Shown: positions 1-11,127 of the stretch, in pieces
Layout of the letters: every line of letters begins with the position of its first letter
Numbering within the stretch: the first letter of the stretch is position 1
NCBI GenBank assembly: GCA_036346405.1
Contig: CM070562.1
Location: 71,133,482-71,197,481 of the forward strand
Direction: 5' to 3'
DNA from: Phyllostachys edulis
Taxonomy: Eukaryota; Streptophyta; Magnoliopsida; Poales; Poaceae
Length of the DNA: 64,000 nucleotides
The notes under the pieces: model-generated
The model's input: the letters and a program-made list of their open reading frames with translations, nothing else
What the model was told of the DNA's origin: nothing
The model's database searches: none
Program-made: the position numbers and the translations under genes

Positions 1-618
1 CATGTTTGGTTTGGTTTGGTGCCGGGAATGGCTTGTGATTTCTCGATTTGGTTGTGGTTTCGCAAGGGAAGAACTCAGAAGCGCTTCAACATGGATCCTC
101 CCGTCGGCCCCTTCGGTACCATGGTGAGGTGGTGGTCGTAGTTTTAGGCTCTCTTGTTGTTCCATTGTTCTCAATCTCACCGATCTGCCCAACGGTCGTC
201 ATGACGACTTTGGTCAGTGTGGCGGTGCAGCGGCCAAGGCCACTGTGAGGGCGCAGTACAGCTGATTAGCTCAAGACGGCGTCCGTCGGTGCGGCAGTAC
301 AACAGCAACTGCTGTGACGGAGGCACAACAGGGCAACCTCGACACCCAAGGATCAGAGGTTATTTCTCGCCCTATCGGTCAATTATAATTCCATCCATGT
401 CTTCTCTTTATTTCTCTCCTCAAAAGGACCGTCCATGCTGTGGTCAGCAAGGGCATCCATGCTTCTCAGTATAAAATTTGGAGAAGAACATGCAACTTTA
501 TCTCGAAAAAAAGGCACATGTAATTACTTATTTTCTATAGTAATTGTAAGTTGCTTTGTAGGAAAGTTTTTTTTTTATGATTTGCCCACAGGTTCACTCC
601 TGTACCTGTTAGTTTCTA
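1..618. other. unassigned, exon-like GC-balanced stretch
   Basis: No recognisable gene. The first 330 bases are GC-balanced and may be a gene fragment, since other gene debris follows, but no open frame exceeds about 85 codons and none gives a family I recognise. After about 500 the sequence becomes AT-rich and runs into a MITE. Confidence 0.4.
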
Positions 619-874
619 CTCCCTCCGTTTTTAAATACATGACGTTTGATCAAACATGCAGTCAAACTTATCTAACTTTAACTAATAATATATGAAAAAC
701 TATTTAGATTGATCATGAGTGAATAATATCATTAGATTTGTCATGATAAATATTTTCATAATATAATAATTTTGTAATTTTTTACTAACAAAATCATATG
801 AAAAGTAATGGTCAAAGTTATATAAGTTTGACTGCACGTTTGGTCAAACGTTATGTATTTAAGAACGGAGGGAG
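619..874. mobile_element. Stowaway-type MITE
   Basis: The ends are inverted repeats, CTCCCTCCGTTTTTAAATAC on the left and the complement ending AACGGAGGGAG on the right. The left end is flanked by TA; the right flank reads TC, a degraded TA. The CTCCCTCCG terminus, about 256 bp length, AT-rich interior and TA target are those of Stowaway (Tc1/Mariner) MITEs, abundant in grass genomes. There is no coding capacity. Confidence 0.9.
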
Positions 875-959
875 TCTGTTTTTTGGTGTTGTGTTTCTGT
901 TGATATGCCACAAATATGTTTAAAGCTGTTGAATCCTCATTTTGGTTTTATGGTTCAGG

Positions 960-1200
960 TCAGAACTGTATTTTTTTGATGGCCTTTCTCCCTCATCGGA
1001 TGAAGATCGCGTTAAGAAGTACCTTAAAAAGTATGGAGCTATTGAAAAAAATGATCTTTCCCAAAACATGCCAACAGGCAACAGCCAAGAGAAAGGATTT
1101 TGGGTTTGTTACTTTTGATACGCATGATAATGCTGTTGCATGTGCTGATGGGATAACTAATTGCGAGAGGGAGTGCCAGCGAAAACTTTCAGGTGTTAAA
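960..1200 (+). pseudogene. hnRNP Q/LIF2-like RRM fragment
   Basis: Two frames together recall one RRM of plant hnRNP Q-like (LIF2/SYNCRIP-type) RNA-binding proteins. The first part (about 966-1070) reads FDGLSPSSDEDRVKKYLKKY in one frame. The second part (about 1080-1175) reads KRKDFGFVTFDTHDNAVACA in another and holds the RNP1 core KDFGFVTF. At least one frameshift separates them, and no other part of the protein is visible nearby. This is a dead gene fragment. Family assignment rests on recalled motif order, so the exact paralogue is uncertain. Confidence 0.75.
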
Positions 1201-1375
1201 TATGGTTGGCGAATAAAGCTGAACCATCAAAGTGTTGCTATACCCTGTATGCCATAGTGGATGCACGGCCTGCTTTAACACCACAACCACACATATTTGC
1301 CATAACAGTGTCTTCCAATTAGTTATCTTCCAATTAGTTATGGTCTATACTCTGCTTAGTCTGCTATGCTATTAG

Positions 1376-1509
1376 CAAGTGGTCTATTTAGAACACTGAT
1401 TGTGCCATTACAGTGAAACACAAAGTTATAGTCATCTAATTACAAGTGGTCTATTTAGAACACTGATTGTGCCATTACAGTGAAACACAAAGTTGTAGTC
1501 ATGTAATTA
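1376..1509. repeat. tandem duplication, about 67-bp unit
   Basis: Two near-identical copies start with CAAGTGGTCTATTTAGAACA at 1376 and 1443, differing at a few bases. The upstream stretch about 1329-1376 recurs inverted at about 3045-3083, on the far side of the Pack-MULE. Confidence 0.85.
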
Positions 1510-1531
1510 TCTGTTTGTTTCTTTTTGTTTA

Positions 1532-2876
1532 GGGAAATTTCGATAAACGCCATTGCTGAGTGGCCTTATTAGAGATCTACCACTCCCCAGTTGTAAATTT
1601 GAATAATGCCACTGAAAAGGTAGGGTAGTCCAAGAAATGCTATTACGGAGGTTTTTCCTAATTTTCCTCCAAATAAACGATTGTATTTGAAGTCCCAAAT
1701 TTGTATGGACAATAATGCTCCTAGCTTCACCACTGCTACCCTAGTGCTGCCGCCACCGACTTGCCCTCCCCGCCGTGGCCATCCTACCGGAACCCCCAGA
1801 CCACCTCCTTCCGCGAGGACGACCAGCCCTGCACCACTGCTGCTGCCGCCGTCAGAGCCCCACGACCACGAGGCTCGCAAGGTCTCCGTGAAATGTACAA
1901 GACGGTCAACTCCATCTACTTCGACTACTCACCGACAACTCACGCTTGGCGGCGACGATGAGGAGGGTAGTGGGTCTTTGGACAACGACAATTGCTTCTC
2001 CACCACGATCGCGTCCGAGGAGTAGTCGGAGGCGGTGATCCGCAGGCTCGGTCGGACCTCCACCGACCGCTTCTTCTTCGACCCAGGGCCGCCGTCCAAC
2101 TCCATCCTGGCGACGGCCTCGCCGGGAGGACATCGACGAAGGCGAAAGCAGTGGTGCTGTCCGAGGATGACAAGCTCTAGGAGCCCTCGACGTCGCTGGT
2201 GGAGGAGAGCGTGGCGGTGGTGGTGGACCCGTATTGGGACTTCCGGGCGTCCATGGAGGAGATGGTGGTGGTGCACGGACTGCGCGCCTGGGAGGTGCTT
2301 CTCGTCTACCGCCGCCACCGTCTCCTCTGCCGGACGTGAGCCAGTCCACCGAGCCTCGGGACCGTTGGATCCAGGCGTCCCACGCGGTCGGTCGTCTTCC
2401 GCGCTCGCCGCCTCGTGCGCCACCGACGGCGAGCCATGGCGTCGCGCCACAAGCCCCACCGTCTCCACCCTGCTATGAGCCCACGCACGAGCCGCCTCTG
2501 CCTCCTCGCCAGCGCTGAAGCCACCGCCACCATCCTCGTGGCCAGCCGAGCCACATCATCGGATCCGGTCGGAGCCAGGAGGGGAGAGGTGAGAGGTGAG
2601 AGGAGACTCAGGAGAGGAGAAGGAAGAGATCCGGTCAGAGCCAGGAGAGAAGAGGAGGTGAGAAGAGAGGGGAAGGAAGAGATGGAGGGGCGTAAGTGTT
2701 TATACGAAATTACCAAGTCAAATACAGGGGTTTATTTGAGGGAAAATGAGAGAAAACCTCCATAATGATATTTCTTGGACTACCCTACATTTCCAGTGGT
2801 ATCATTCGAATTTCCAACTGAGAAGTGGCACATCTCTAATAAGGCCACTGAGCAGTGGTGTTTATCAAAATTTCCC
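1532..2876. mobile_element. Pack-MULE with long TIRs and captured gene sequence
   Basis: Both ends begin GGGAAATTT and are inverted copies for roughly 170-190 bp. A 9-bp target duplication flanks the element: TTTTGTTTA at 1523-1531 and TTTTGTTAA at 2877-2885 (8 of 9 match). Long TIRs plus a 9-bp duplication define Mutator-like elements. The interior (about 1730-2680) is strongly GC-rich, unlike the flanks, encodes no transposase and contains an OVATE-family fragment, so this is a non-autonomous Pack-MULE. It mobilises only if a MULE transposase recognises its TIRs. Confidence 0.92.
1760..2330 (+). pseudogene. captured OVATE family protein (OFP) fragment
   Basis: Inside the Pack-MULE, plus-strand segments recall grass OFP transcriptional repressors. 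A stretch near 1895-1925 reads MYKTVNSIYFDYS, a later one TDRFFFDPGPPSNSILA, and at about 2202-2300 ESVAVVVDPYWDFRASMEEM, the start of the OVATE domain. The pieces are in the order expected of an OFP but in different frames and with stops, and the C-terminal half of the OVATE domain is missing. OFPs act in the nucleus as growth repressors; this copy cannot encode a complete one. A chimeric transcript remains possible. Confidence 0.75.
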
Positions 2877-3387
2877 TTTTGTTAACCCTGTTTTTGCAAC
2901 TTACATGGTCTAGGATAGTGTAATTGTATCTTTTTGAACTAACTCTTTTCAGCATTCCCTATTCCATTAACGCATGCTTCTCTATACCACTTGACAGCTG
3001 CGTTGGTGTGGTGTTTAGTGCTAATATGTACAGCTGCATTTAGCGCTAATAGCATAGCAGAGTATAGACCATAACTAATTCCATTTAGTGCATTTTTGCA
3101 ACTTATACATCTTTTGATATTTATCACTCGTATATTTCTATTCATCAATTGTTCTACATGGCGGTACTTGATATGGACATTAATATTTGGTAGGCTAGCA
3201 AGTTCCTGTAGGCAGGCCAAAAGGGCAATGCTATTTTACCTGCAGGCATTATTTACGAAAGGTGATTATCCTTTAGCATTTAAACCCGGTAAATTTGTAA
3301 TGAGCTTTTCATGGTATTTTGTGTTACTTTTTTTGGCAACAGTCTATTAATTTAGTGCTATATGACAATCTAAATTATGCTCTTCAG

Positions 3388-3750
3388 GAACCACGAGTAG
3401 ATTCCATAGGGCGAGACTGGTGCTGAGTATGTTGTGGAGTCTACTGGTATTTTCACCGACAAGGACAAGGCTCCTGCCCACCTTAAGGTATTTTCTGTGA
3501 AATCCAACATTTTCAAAAGATGATGGATCGCTTGATGTCATCATTATCCACATAAAGGATGATACTCATAGCCTCATAGTCTCGTATGTTTAATTTACAG
3601 GGTGGTGGTAAGAAGGCCGTCATCTCTGCTCCCAGCAAGGATGCCCGTATGTTTGTTGTTGGTGCCAATGAGTACAGGCCTGACATTAACATTGTGTCCA
3701 ATGCAAACTACATCACTAACTGCCTTGTTCCACTTGCTTCACTTTGTGTC
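3388..3750 (+). pseudogene. cytosolic GAPDH (GapC) pseudogene fragment
   Basis: Two exons of a cytosolic glyceraldehyde-3-phosphate dehydrogenase survive with an intron between them. Exon A (3388-3489) encodes GAEYVVESTGIFTDKDKA; exon B (3601-3750) encodes KKAVISAPSKDARMFVVG and then VSNANYITNCLVPLA. The active enzyme has SNASCTTNC here; the catalytic Cys codon is TAC (Tyr) at 3709-3711. Two in-frame TAG codons (3398-3400, 3407-3409) break exon A. The NAD-binding N-terminus and the C-terminal half are absent. Keeping the intron rules out a processed retrocopy and points to capture or truncation of genomic DNA. Confidence 0.88.
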
Positions 3751-4145
3751 CATATAGGTATGATTACCTACAGTAAATCCTTTCTTTTGAACTTCTCTTT
3801 ATATTGTTCGCACATAAATCTTGCAGCATTTTACTTTTCATTGCCTGAGAATCAATAAGAGCTCTACAATGTTGCTACCTATCCACAAGATTCAATGTCT
3901 TCTTGTGCTTGGAATAATGGCATTGTTGGGCCTACGATTTAGTGAACTGTTAACGCTTGGCATGCTAGTACTTTCTTTGATTTGTCTCTCTTTTCTCCTT
4001 GCTCCTTGCACTTTCATGGATGTGATTACATGAAAGTGTTCGCTATTTGGCAAAAATGACTCAATGGTTATTGATATGGGCCTTGCTACTAATTGGATCA
4101 AGATAGACGTTTGCAGAATTACGACTATCTCATTTTTAGAAGTTA

Positions 4146-4531
4146 AGAAATTTTATTGCTTTGTGTTCTTCGGTATAGTTTTCCCCCTATTTTGCCATCG
4201 TCCTCAACTCTAATATTTCACAATGAAATTTCTGGAACTTACAAAATTGAGCTAACTAACCGCTTACTCTGTTCAGTTATGTAAATCTAACTAAGGTCTT
4301 CAGGCTATCATGGAAGTTTGGAAACATGGATGAACAAAAAATTGTTGAGATTGTTGTTTCGTATTTTGCATTTAGGAAATTTTATTGCTTCGTGTTCTTT
4401 GGTAAGTTTTTTTTTTTTAACTATTTTGCCATTGTTCTTAGTTCCGATAGTTCACGATGAAATTTATAGAACTTCGAAAATTGAGCTAGCTAACCACTTA
4501 CTCTATCGAGATATGTACATCTCAAGATTGA
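4146..4531. repeat. tandem duplication, about 229-bp period
   Basis: About 155 bp starting AAATTTTATTGCTT near 4148 recurs near 4377 with scattered differences; both copies share the block ending in AAATTGAGCTA. No coding sequence is apparent. Confidence 0.75.
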
Positions 4532-5831
4532 TTTGAAGTCTATGGGTTGGTTTTTCGGAAAGGTAAATAGATTTAGTATTTCGGTTTTTCATTAGCAAGA
4601 ATGCAGTTACACATTATTGGTTCAAACGTTTGGTTATTAAGCATCTTTTAGTCGTGGCTCATAATTTCCAGTCGTGTAGGAATGAGAGTGGTATTTGTGG
4701 TCCGCTTGGACAACCTATCATGTATGATCGATTCTATTCAGAGTATGGATAAAGCTGTCGAGCTCTATGTAGATTGTGGATCATTCATTTCCTTCTATCA
4801 AATTTACTATTTCAAAGTCCCAAGTTCACTAGCCATCGGTTTTTACATTTCCTTGCCCATCTTTTTTCCTCTTTTATTGATCGGTATGCATACATCAACC
4901 ACAGTACTTATTATTTATTTTTTCAGGTTATGAGGTTTCGTTGGCAGATTTTACTTGGCTGCATTGATCCACAGTGCTGCTACATTAGGCTGGGAGTTTC
5001 TTCATTCAGGTTTGCACCACTGCTCTTATGCATATGCTTCAATGCTTCTTTTTCTTTAGTTGTTATGCTTTCAATGTTGCACACTTGCACTCCATTCCTG
5101 ATGGCGCAAAATGTGAGGTTGGTACATATTTCCATGTTTCTGTTAATTCATTAATGGTGAAATATACAAATTATTTTTCCATTATTTTTTTCGTACCAAT
5201 TTATTTCTTGACCAACTTTTCCAGTTATGTTGTGTTGGTATGGAATACATAGTATTTCCCCAGCCTTTCATATTTCAGATGTCCGCATGCGGCATAGCGC
5301 GTGAAGCCTACCTAGTATACTATCATTGATGCATAAACGAGGAATCATGTGATTGCTTGGTTATTTTAGATTAATCATTGGTCCAATTCCCACTAGCATA
5401 TACACAGATACACTTGGTTATAATTTTTTTTTCTTTTCTAGCCCAAACATCTACTATGTTATTTTTGCTATTTCGCTTGAGAGAAGGAGTTTTGCATTTT
5501 CGACGGGAAACAGAGTCATTTAAGCCAAAAAAAAAAAAAACTCCGCATCTAACTCAGATAAGTACTTCGTCGTTTCAAGTAAATTCAGTCAAACTCTTTG
5601 ACTATTCTCTACAGTACCTACTTGGCTAGTGGCTACTTCCATAAGTTAAGCCTTAAAATTCGCTAAGAAAGCGTTGATTGCTCTAATCCGGCTTCCTCTG
5701 TACTCATATTACGATATAAGTATGCAAACGAACTGAATAGAAATGTTTGATCAAAAGTACAAAAGTATTTGTTAACGTACTAATCATTAATCATTCTATG
5801 AAGAACAGCGATTTTTTTTACTGAAACAGCG
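4532..5831. other. unassigned, possible exon remnant near 4928-5010
   Basis: AT-rich sequence with no recognised gene. A stretch bounded by TTTTTTCAG at 4927 and CAGGTTTGC near 5011 looks like an internal exon of about 83 bp, and 4680-4800 also has exon-like composition. I could not assign a family. Both lie on the same strand as the hnRNP Q and GAPDH fragments, so they may belong to the same captured or decayed block. Confidence 0.3.
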
Positions 5832-5931
5832 AAATTAAAATCCTACATATGCATAGCCTCCCATCGAGAGAACAAAGCAAAGCACCACAAATAGCAGGGT
5901 CGTGAGAGAAGAGAGAGCTGACGAATCGCGT

Positions 5932-6382
5932 ACCGTGCTTCCCCATCGGTCGCGGGCGTTGATGTTGGCCTTCCAGCCGAGCAGCAGGCGCACCACCTCC
6001 CCCTGCCCCTCGCAGGCGGCGATGTGCAGCGCCGTGCGTCCGTCGAGGTCAATGCTGTCGACGTCCACCCCTTCCCTGAGCAGCTCCTCCACCCCGGCCG
6101 CGTCCCCCTGGCACGCCGCGAACAGCAGCCGCATCGTCGCGTCCAGGTTCTCCGGCACGGCCAGCAGCGCCCCATCCGCCCCCGCCCCGCCGCGCGGCGT
6201 CGGGTCGAGCGACGACTGCCTCGCGAGCCCGAACCTCGTCGGCCCTGTCGCCCCACCCCTGCCCCGCCCCCGCCCCGCCCTCGGCGGCGTGTGCGCTCCA
6301 GCGACAGCTGCCGCCACACCCGCGCCGCCCCCGTCGACAGCTGCCGCGAGATGCTACGCGTCAGCTTCGCCGCCGCGTCCAT
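5932..6382 (-). CDS. first exon of an ankyrin-repeat, integrin-linked-type Raf-like kinase (partial)
   Basis: On the minus strand an ATG at 6382 opens MDAAAKLTRSISRQLSTGAA. A second frame continues with RFGLARQSSLDPTPRG, then ENLDATMRLLFAACQGDAAG and DLDGRTALHIAACEGQGEVV, ending LLGWKANINARDRWGST before a GTACGC donor at 5931. That is the N-terminus of plant ILK-type Raf-like MAPKKKs: a short Ser/Arg-rich head followed by ankyrin repeats; the kinase domain lies in later exons. Two oddities are visible. The head and the ankyrin part are in different frames, so a 1-nt change within the G-rich run around 6290-6330 is needed. No kinase exon appears in the 5.8 kb downstream. The copy is either a truncated pseudogene or the first exon of a gene whose long first intron filled with the debris at 1-5800. 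It retains a plausible TATA box. Confidence 0.7.
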
Positions 6383-6561
6383 CGCCTCTTCCCTTCCTTC
6401 TCCCGCACGCACCGCCGGCGGTTAGCTGTACCGGACGGCGAGTGAAAAATCCCGCGGTTGGTGCGCGTGGGATCTCGCGCGCCGCGGAGGTGGGTGCTTT
6501 TGGGGATTGGGGATGGTTGCTTGGGCGTGGGGCGTAGACCGCAGAGGAGGTAGCAGTACTG

Positions 6562-6570
6562 ATTTTATAT
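6562..6570 (-). promoter_or_regulatory. TATA box of the ankyrin-kinase exon
   Basis: On the minus strand the sequence reads CATATAAAATC here, about 180 bp before the ATG at 6382. This predicts a start site near 6535 and a 5' leader of about 150 nt. Confidence 0.5.
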
Positions 6571-6599
6571 GGAGGACTAGTAGCAGCGGAGCGGCCGTT

Positions 6600-7640
6600 G
6601 TGGGTATCAATTCAAGCCGTCGTATCAGTGGAATGAAATAGTACAGTAGGAAGCAAACAAGTAGAGCGTGCGTCCTTTCGTGCGGTTGTGGGAAGAACCG
6701 CCGATTTTTCTCCAGTGGAGCGCGGTGAGGGGGAGGCGTGGCGGGTTTTAAATTACAGCTTGGAGTGGGGTATTTGGGGGACGTCACAAGTGGCTGGCTG
6801 GTGGGGCCAGGCCAGTGTGGGGGCGGGTTGTCAGTGAGGGTTGATATGGGATTTTGGGGTGTTTTTTTGTCGCTTCGTGAGAACACTTGCCGACGACTTT
6901 TTGGGGCGTTTGATTGGATTATTTCTGCTAGTTGGAAGCCTGGAATATTTGATGGGAAATGACTTGCCGTCTGTTGAATTCTCTCTCTCTCTCTCTCTCT
7001 CTCTTACTGCAAGCCCATTAGACTAATTCAATTGCTAAGTACCCGATTTCGCTCTGGTGAAAACAGAGGGTTCATCTGAATTCCATCACTTGTAGCTGTA
7101 CTCCGTGTTAGGTTTGTTGAGATTTCGTCTCTCAACCTTTTATGAGCGCTTGCGCCTTGGTGGTTCAGGTGACACTTGCTCTTATCATGTGGAGTACAGT
7201 ATCTAAAAAGAGATGACAATGGCTGATCTATGTTTCTTTTCGTGGAACCTTTAGAAAGAGGAAAGGTCGGCAGCACGTAACGCTTCTGGAACCGAGCCCA
7301 CCCACTCCTAGTTTCTTTTGGAGATTCTTTTTGTTGCATTGCAGCGCCTCAATAGCAACAGTGGCCGCCGTGTTTGGAAACGGCTAATGCTGCGACCTGT
7401 TTTGAGTGGGTGCTTGGTTTGGTTAGTCGATGACGCATTTTCTGCCGCACGTCGAATCGTTCGGCGAGGCACTGAAAAAAGAGCACATCAATTTCTGCGA
7501 GTGGAGGTTAGATTTCGAGTAGTCCGTACTGCAGCTGGACCTGCGTCGCATTCACGGAAGAGCCCAACGAATCAAGTCGCTGCAAGCGACAAAGCAAAAT
7601 AGGGGAGAGAACCGTGGGAGTGAGTGAGCAACTGGGTTTT
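6600..7640. other. upstream intergenic region with (CT)n microsatellite
   Basis: No gene recognised. A pure CT run lies at about 6981-7004. Open frames are short and carry no family signature. Confidence 0.4.
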
Positions 7641-9540
7641 CATCTGGGCTCCGACGTAATATCTATACACAATATTTGTAACAAAATAAATCTATATGTG
7701 TAACAAAATATACAAATAATAAATACAATGACAAAAAAATAAAATCCTCACTGAAATGTATAAAACCACCAGTATAGAACATAACTGTACTTTTAAAAAT
7801 TAGTTTAAATATCTCAAACAAACAAATTACGATATTACAACATTTGAAAATAACAGCGGAAACATCCGAAAATAATTGTTACAACATTTTTAGAACAAAT
7901 ATGTAACAATCAAATGGTAAAGGGCTTGCAATAAAAAGTTTACTCTTGTGGAACAAATTAAAAACACCATTGTAATAAAAAAATACATCTTGCCGCAACA
8001 TTTGATGCAACAACATTGTAACAATAAAAAAACTCTACGCAACATTTCAAGCAAACTCTTGTCAACAAACAATTTTGTGACGTTACCATGGCGTCGCCCT
8101 CGCCTTAGGCCTAAGGCGTCGCTAAGGCCGGAGAGGAAGAGAGTGAGGGGAGGCGGCGCGACACGGGCCGGCTCTGCCACTAAGGGAGGACCGGAGGAGG
8201 CGGCGCGGGCCGGAAACTCAGCCAGAGAGAGAAGGGGGAAGAGGAGAGGGCGAAGACTCACCCTAGAACCCTAGGCGGTGGCGCCCATCCTTGACTCCCG
8301 CCCGGCTCTGACGGATCTGCCGTCTTGCCTCCTCCTCCTCGATCCCTTCATGCGCTTTCATCCTTGCAGCTCGGCCTCGGCTACTGGATATAGCCAAGGC
8401 CACCTCCTCCCCGGATATGCTTCGCGCGTGGCGGCGAGAGTGAGGTGGAGAGCGCATGAGAGGGTTGGGCTAGAACGAGGCATAGGGAGCAAGAGGGGAA
8501 TGGATAAGGGCGGCGGTTTCGGTCGAGTGAGATCGAGTTAGGCCTTGTGATCGAGTGGTGTTAGGCGCCAGGCTCGGTTGGACAGGCGTGGTCGAGTGGT
8601 GTTGGGCCGAGCTACTCATTTGGGCTGAATGGTGGTTTCTCTTTCTTTTTTTTTTCTTTCTCTTTTCTCTTTTCTTCTTCCTGCCACTGCTATGTTCGAC
8701 CGCCGCTGACTGCACAGACCACCGCCTTAGGATGTGTAAGGCGTCTCCTCGCCTCGCGCCTTACCGCTTAAAAGGTGTAAGGGGGTGGGTCGCCTCACCT
8801 CGCCTTATCGCCTTAATAACCATGGACGTTACAACATTGCAATATTCGACGATAATAGTTGCAACATTTTGCAACCAAGGATTCAACAACCAAAAATAGA
8901 TATGCAACAAATTGACAAATACCACAACACCCTGAGATAGATTTTGCAACAAATGGAGAAATGGGCTGCAACAAAGTTAAGTGTACGCAACAACCTTACT
9001 GGAAAGCTCAAGAGGAGGATGGAGATGGATGCCCACACCACTGCCTCATCGTCGCCCAGCCCAGATTTGGTGGGGACAAGGCCGGCTTGGCACCAATGCC
9101 TCGTCGCCCCTTGATCGCACCGTCCTTTGCTCGTCGTTAATGCCAACTCCTCTAGTCTCAGGCTGACAGATCTGACGAACTTTAACCGCAGCGGCAACAG
9201 ATCTGGTGAGCTCCGACTACTCCTCAGAGGGGAGACCTCTGTGTGGGCTCCGGCCATGATGAACGACCTCCCTCGAGCGCATGTAGTCACGACCTCAAAC
9301 CGATGGGCGCACACCGGAGCTTGGGCAATGGAGGACATGGATGACTCAACTATGTAGAGCTGCAGTGCTACTAGGACCACCACATGGTTGCTCGAGCAGA
9401 GCTCGTCGGAGCCATTGAGAGAGAGAAGTTTAGGGGAGAAAGCAAGGAGATAGGAGTGGAAATAGTCAAAGAAGCATGGATTAAGAGTGGTGTCCGATTT
9501 TTTTATTTCCTGTGGGATGTATGGGTCCGAGCTTTCTCGT
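7641..9540. repeat. AT-rich repeat with recurring GCAACA-type motif
   Basis: The sequence on both sides of the 8087-8824 element has the same unusual texture. Short motifs such as TTGCAACA, ACAACATTT and GCAACAAA recur every few dozen bases from about 7840 to 8080 and again from 8830 to 9000. This suggests one older repeat split by the insertion. The GC-rich right part (9010-9480) has no recognised product, and termini were not found. Confidence 0.4.
8087..8824. mobile_element. non-autonomous hAT-type element, 738 bp, with 8-bp TSD
   Basis: A perfect 8-bp duplication GACGTTAC lies at 8079-8086 and 8825-8832. The element begins CATGGCGTCGCCCTCGCCTT and ends with an imperfect inverted copy, CTCGCCTTATCGCCTTAATAACCATG. 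Subterminal CGCCTTA/TAAGGCG motifs recur in both orientations. An 8-bp duplication with short TIRs fits the hAT superfamily. The interior is GC-rich (about 8100-8560) with no transposase, so it may hold captured exonic DNA I do not recognise. Confidence 0.82.
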
Positions 9541-9839
9541 TCCCGCCGGACTGGTCACGGTATCACTGTTCGTTATACGACTCTTGAACCCGACAGGTGG
9601 GGCCCGCGGTGGTTGTCTGTTTCCTTTCCTTGCCATCGACGTTACTATACTACTAGCCCCTCTCCCTGGTTTCCTCTGGCCCAGGACAATTCCATGGTGA
9701 TGGATGGATGGAGAAGGCTGACGTCCCGACGAATTCCTCCCCGAGGCCATGTCGGCATGTCGCCCGCGCGCGTGGCTCTCGACCGCGACAGCGGTGGCTC
9801 CGGCTTGTCCGTCGCGACGGGGTCGGCGAAAGTGCCGGT

Positions 9840-9945
9840 CCTTTCAAGTCCTAGAAACTACTACGCACTACGCACGCGAAGGCTGTCCTACGAAACTACT
9901 ACGCACGCGAAGGCTGTCCTACGAACCTACTACGAAGTACCGTTC
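9840..9945. repeat. short tandem repeat, about 31-bp unit
   Basis: The unit CGCACGCGAAGGCTGTCCTA recurs with ACTACTAC spacers between about 9857 and 9935. It sits in a GC-rich, gene-free stretch. Confidence 0.75.
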
Positions 9946-10422
9946 TCAAGTGATCCGCGCGGCCTCATTCCCCGTCCTATCTCTCTCTTTATTTGTTAAA
10001 GTCTTAATTAATCAATTAATCTAGCCCATACTTAGGGCGGAGCCAAGGGAAAAAAAAATCTTGTCTGGGCAAGTTTTACTATGGCTAACATGTCATGGAC
10101 AAGTCGATAGGTACATACGGAGTCAATATGAAAAGTAAATACATAAAACCATGACGGTACCTCTCCACCGAAGCTTATGTAGATATTTTACGCTGACAAA
10201 AGTTTAATCCACACCCAAATGACACTGTAAGATAAACAAAAGTAGATTGGTGCAACAATCATATAACATATTAAAAAATTGACATTGAAAAATAATAATA
10301 ATATACCGCTAAGGTGCTAATCTACTACTAAGAGGTAAATTCATTCTATGAGATTTAAAGTATTCAAACTGTCAGGTAACGATGTTATCATCAATTGTTT
10401 TAAACATTTCCCACTCGGTGTA
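9946..10422. other. gene-free AT-rich stretch
   Basis: No gene recognised. The stretch near 10035 (GGGCGGAGCCAAGG) resembles, inverted, sequence near 19190-19205, which is part of the evidence that 10-12.6 kb and 18.4-24.8 kb are related. Confidence 0.35.
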
Positions 10423-10747
10423 GCACGCCGTTAAGTCATTCAACAATTCATCGGAAATCTTGTTGTGCTATTCATTCTTAATAATATTGTCTAACTCCAA
10501 TCTCTCCTCGAATCACTTCGGTTCCGCTTCCATTAGTTTCAATGCTTCTCTTAGGAACCAAAACTTCCTCATTTTTGAAATTACCAATTCAAATTTTAAT
10601 TCAATTTCTGAACAGACTCCGACTCTAACTTGTACTCGGAATACGACCAGGTTACAAACTCTGAAACATCAGCTTTGGCAGGATTAGCTCCAACAGCGCT
10701 AAGCTTCTTGCAACCATCTACGACCACCTTCGACTACTTGCAACCAC
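10423..10747. repeat. duplicated segment, copy A, left part
   Basis: Bases 10423-10604 match 18358-18540, and 10604-10747 match 21610-21752, with only scattered substitutions. Copy A therefore joins directly two blocks that lie about 3 kb apart in copy B. The join at about 10604 is a deletion in A or an insertion in B. Confidence 0.85.
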
Positions 10748-11127
10748 CATCAAAATATCCCGAACTCGTTGCAGGTTCTGTATAGTTACCGAAGGTCATG
10801 ATAAATTTTCGCTTGCAGTGGGCGTCCGATGAGTCGAGTTATCACTCAACCTCCCGGATGGCCTCGCCTGATTCCTTACTCGCGAGGGGGTAGGAACAGG
10901 TGAATTAACTAATGCACGTCCATCAGTTCGGTTGCCTCCGGTAGTTGGTGCTTGAGCGTCTGTACCATTTCCACCAGCAAGTGGTGGCGAGTTAACCCGT
11001 GGAGGACTGTGTATGGCATCCGGATTGGTATCTCTGATTGTGTTAACTTCGTAGCGCCAATACTGATCTTTCGAGGAACTCCCGTCGTAGCTAAGGGAGA
11101 GCCTTCCGGCGCTTCTGCAAGGAGTTT

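Noticed and set aside
1929..2468. 179-codon minus-strand frame inside the Pack-MULE
   Set aside because: Antisense of the OVATE-like fragment; composition only.
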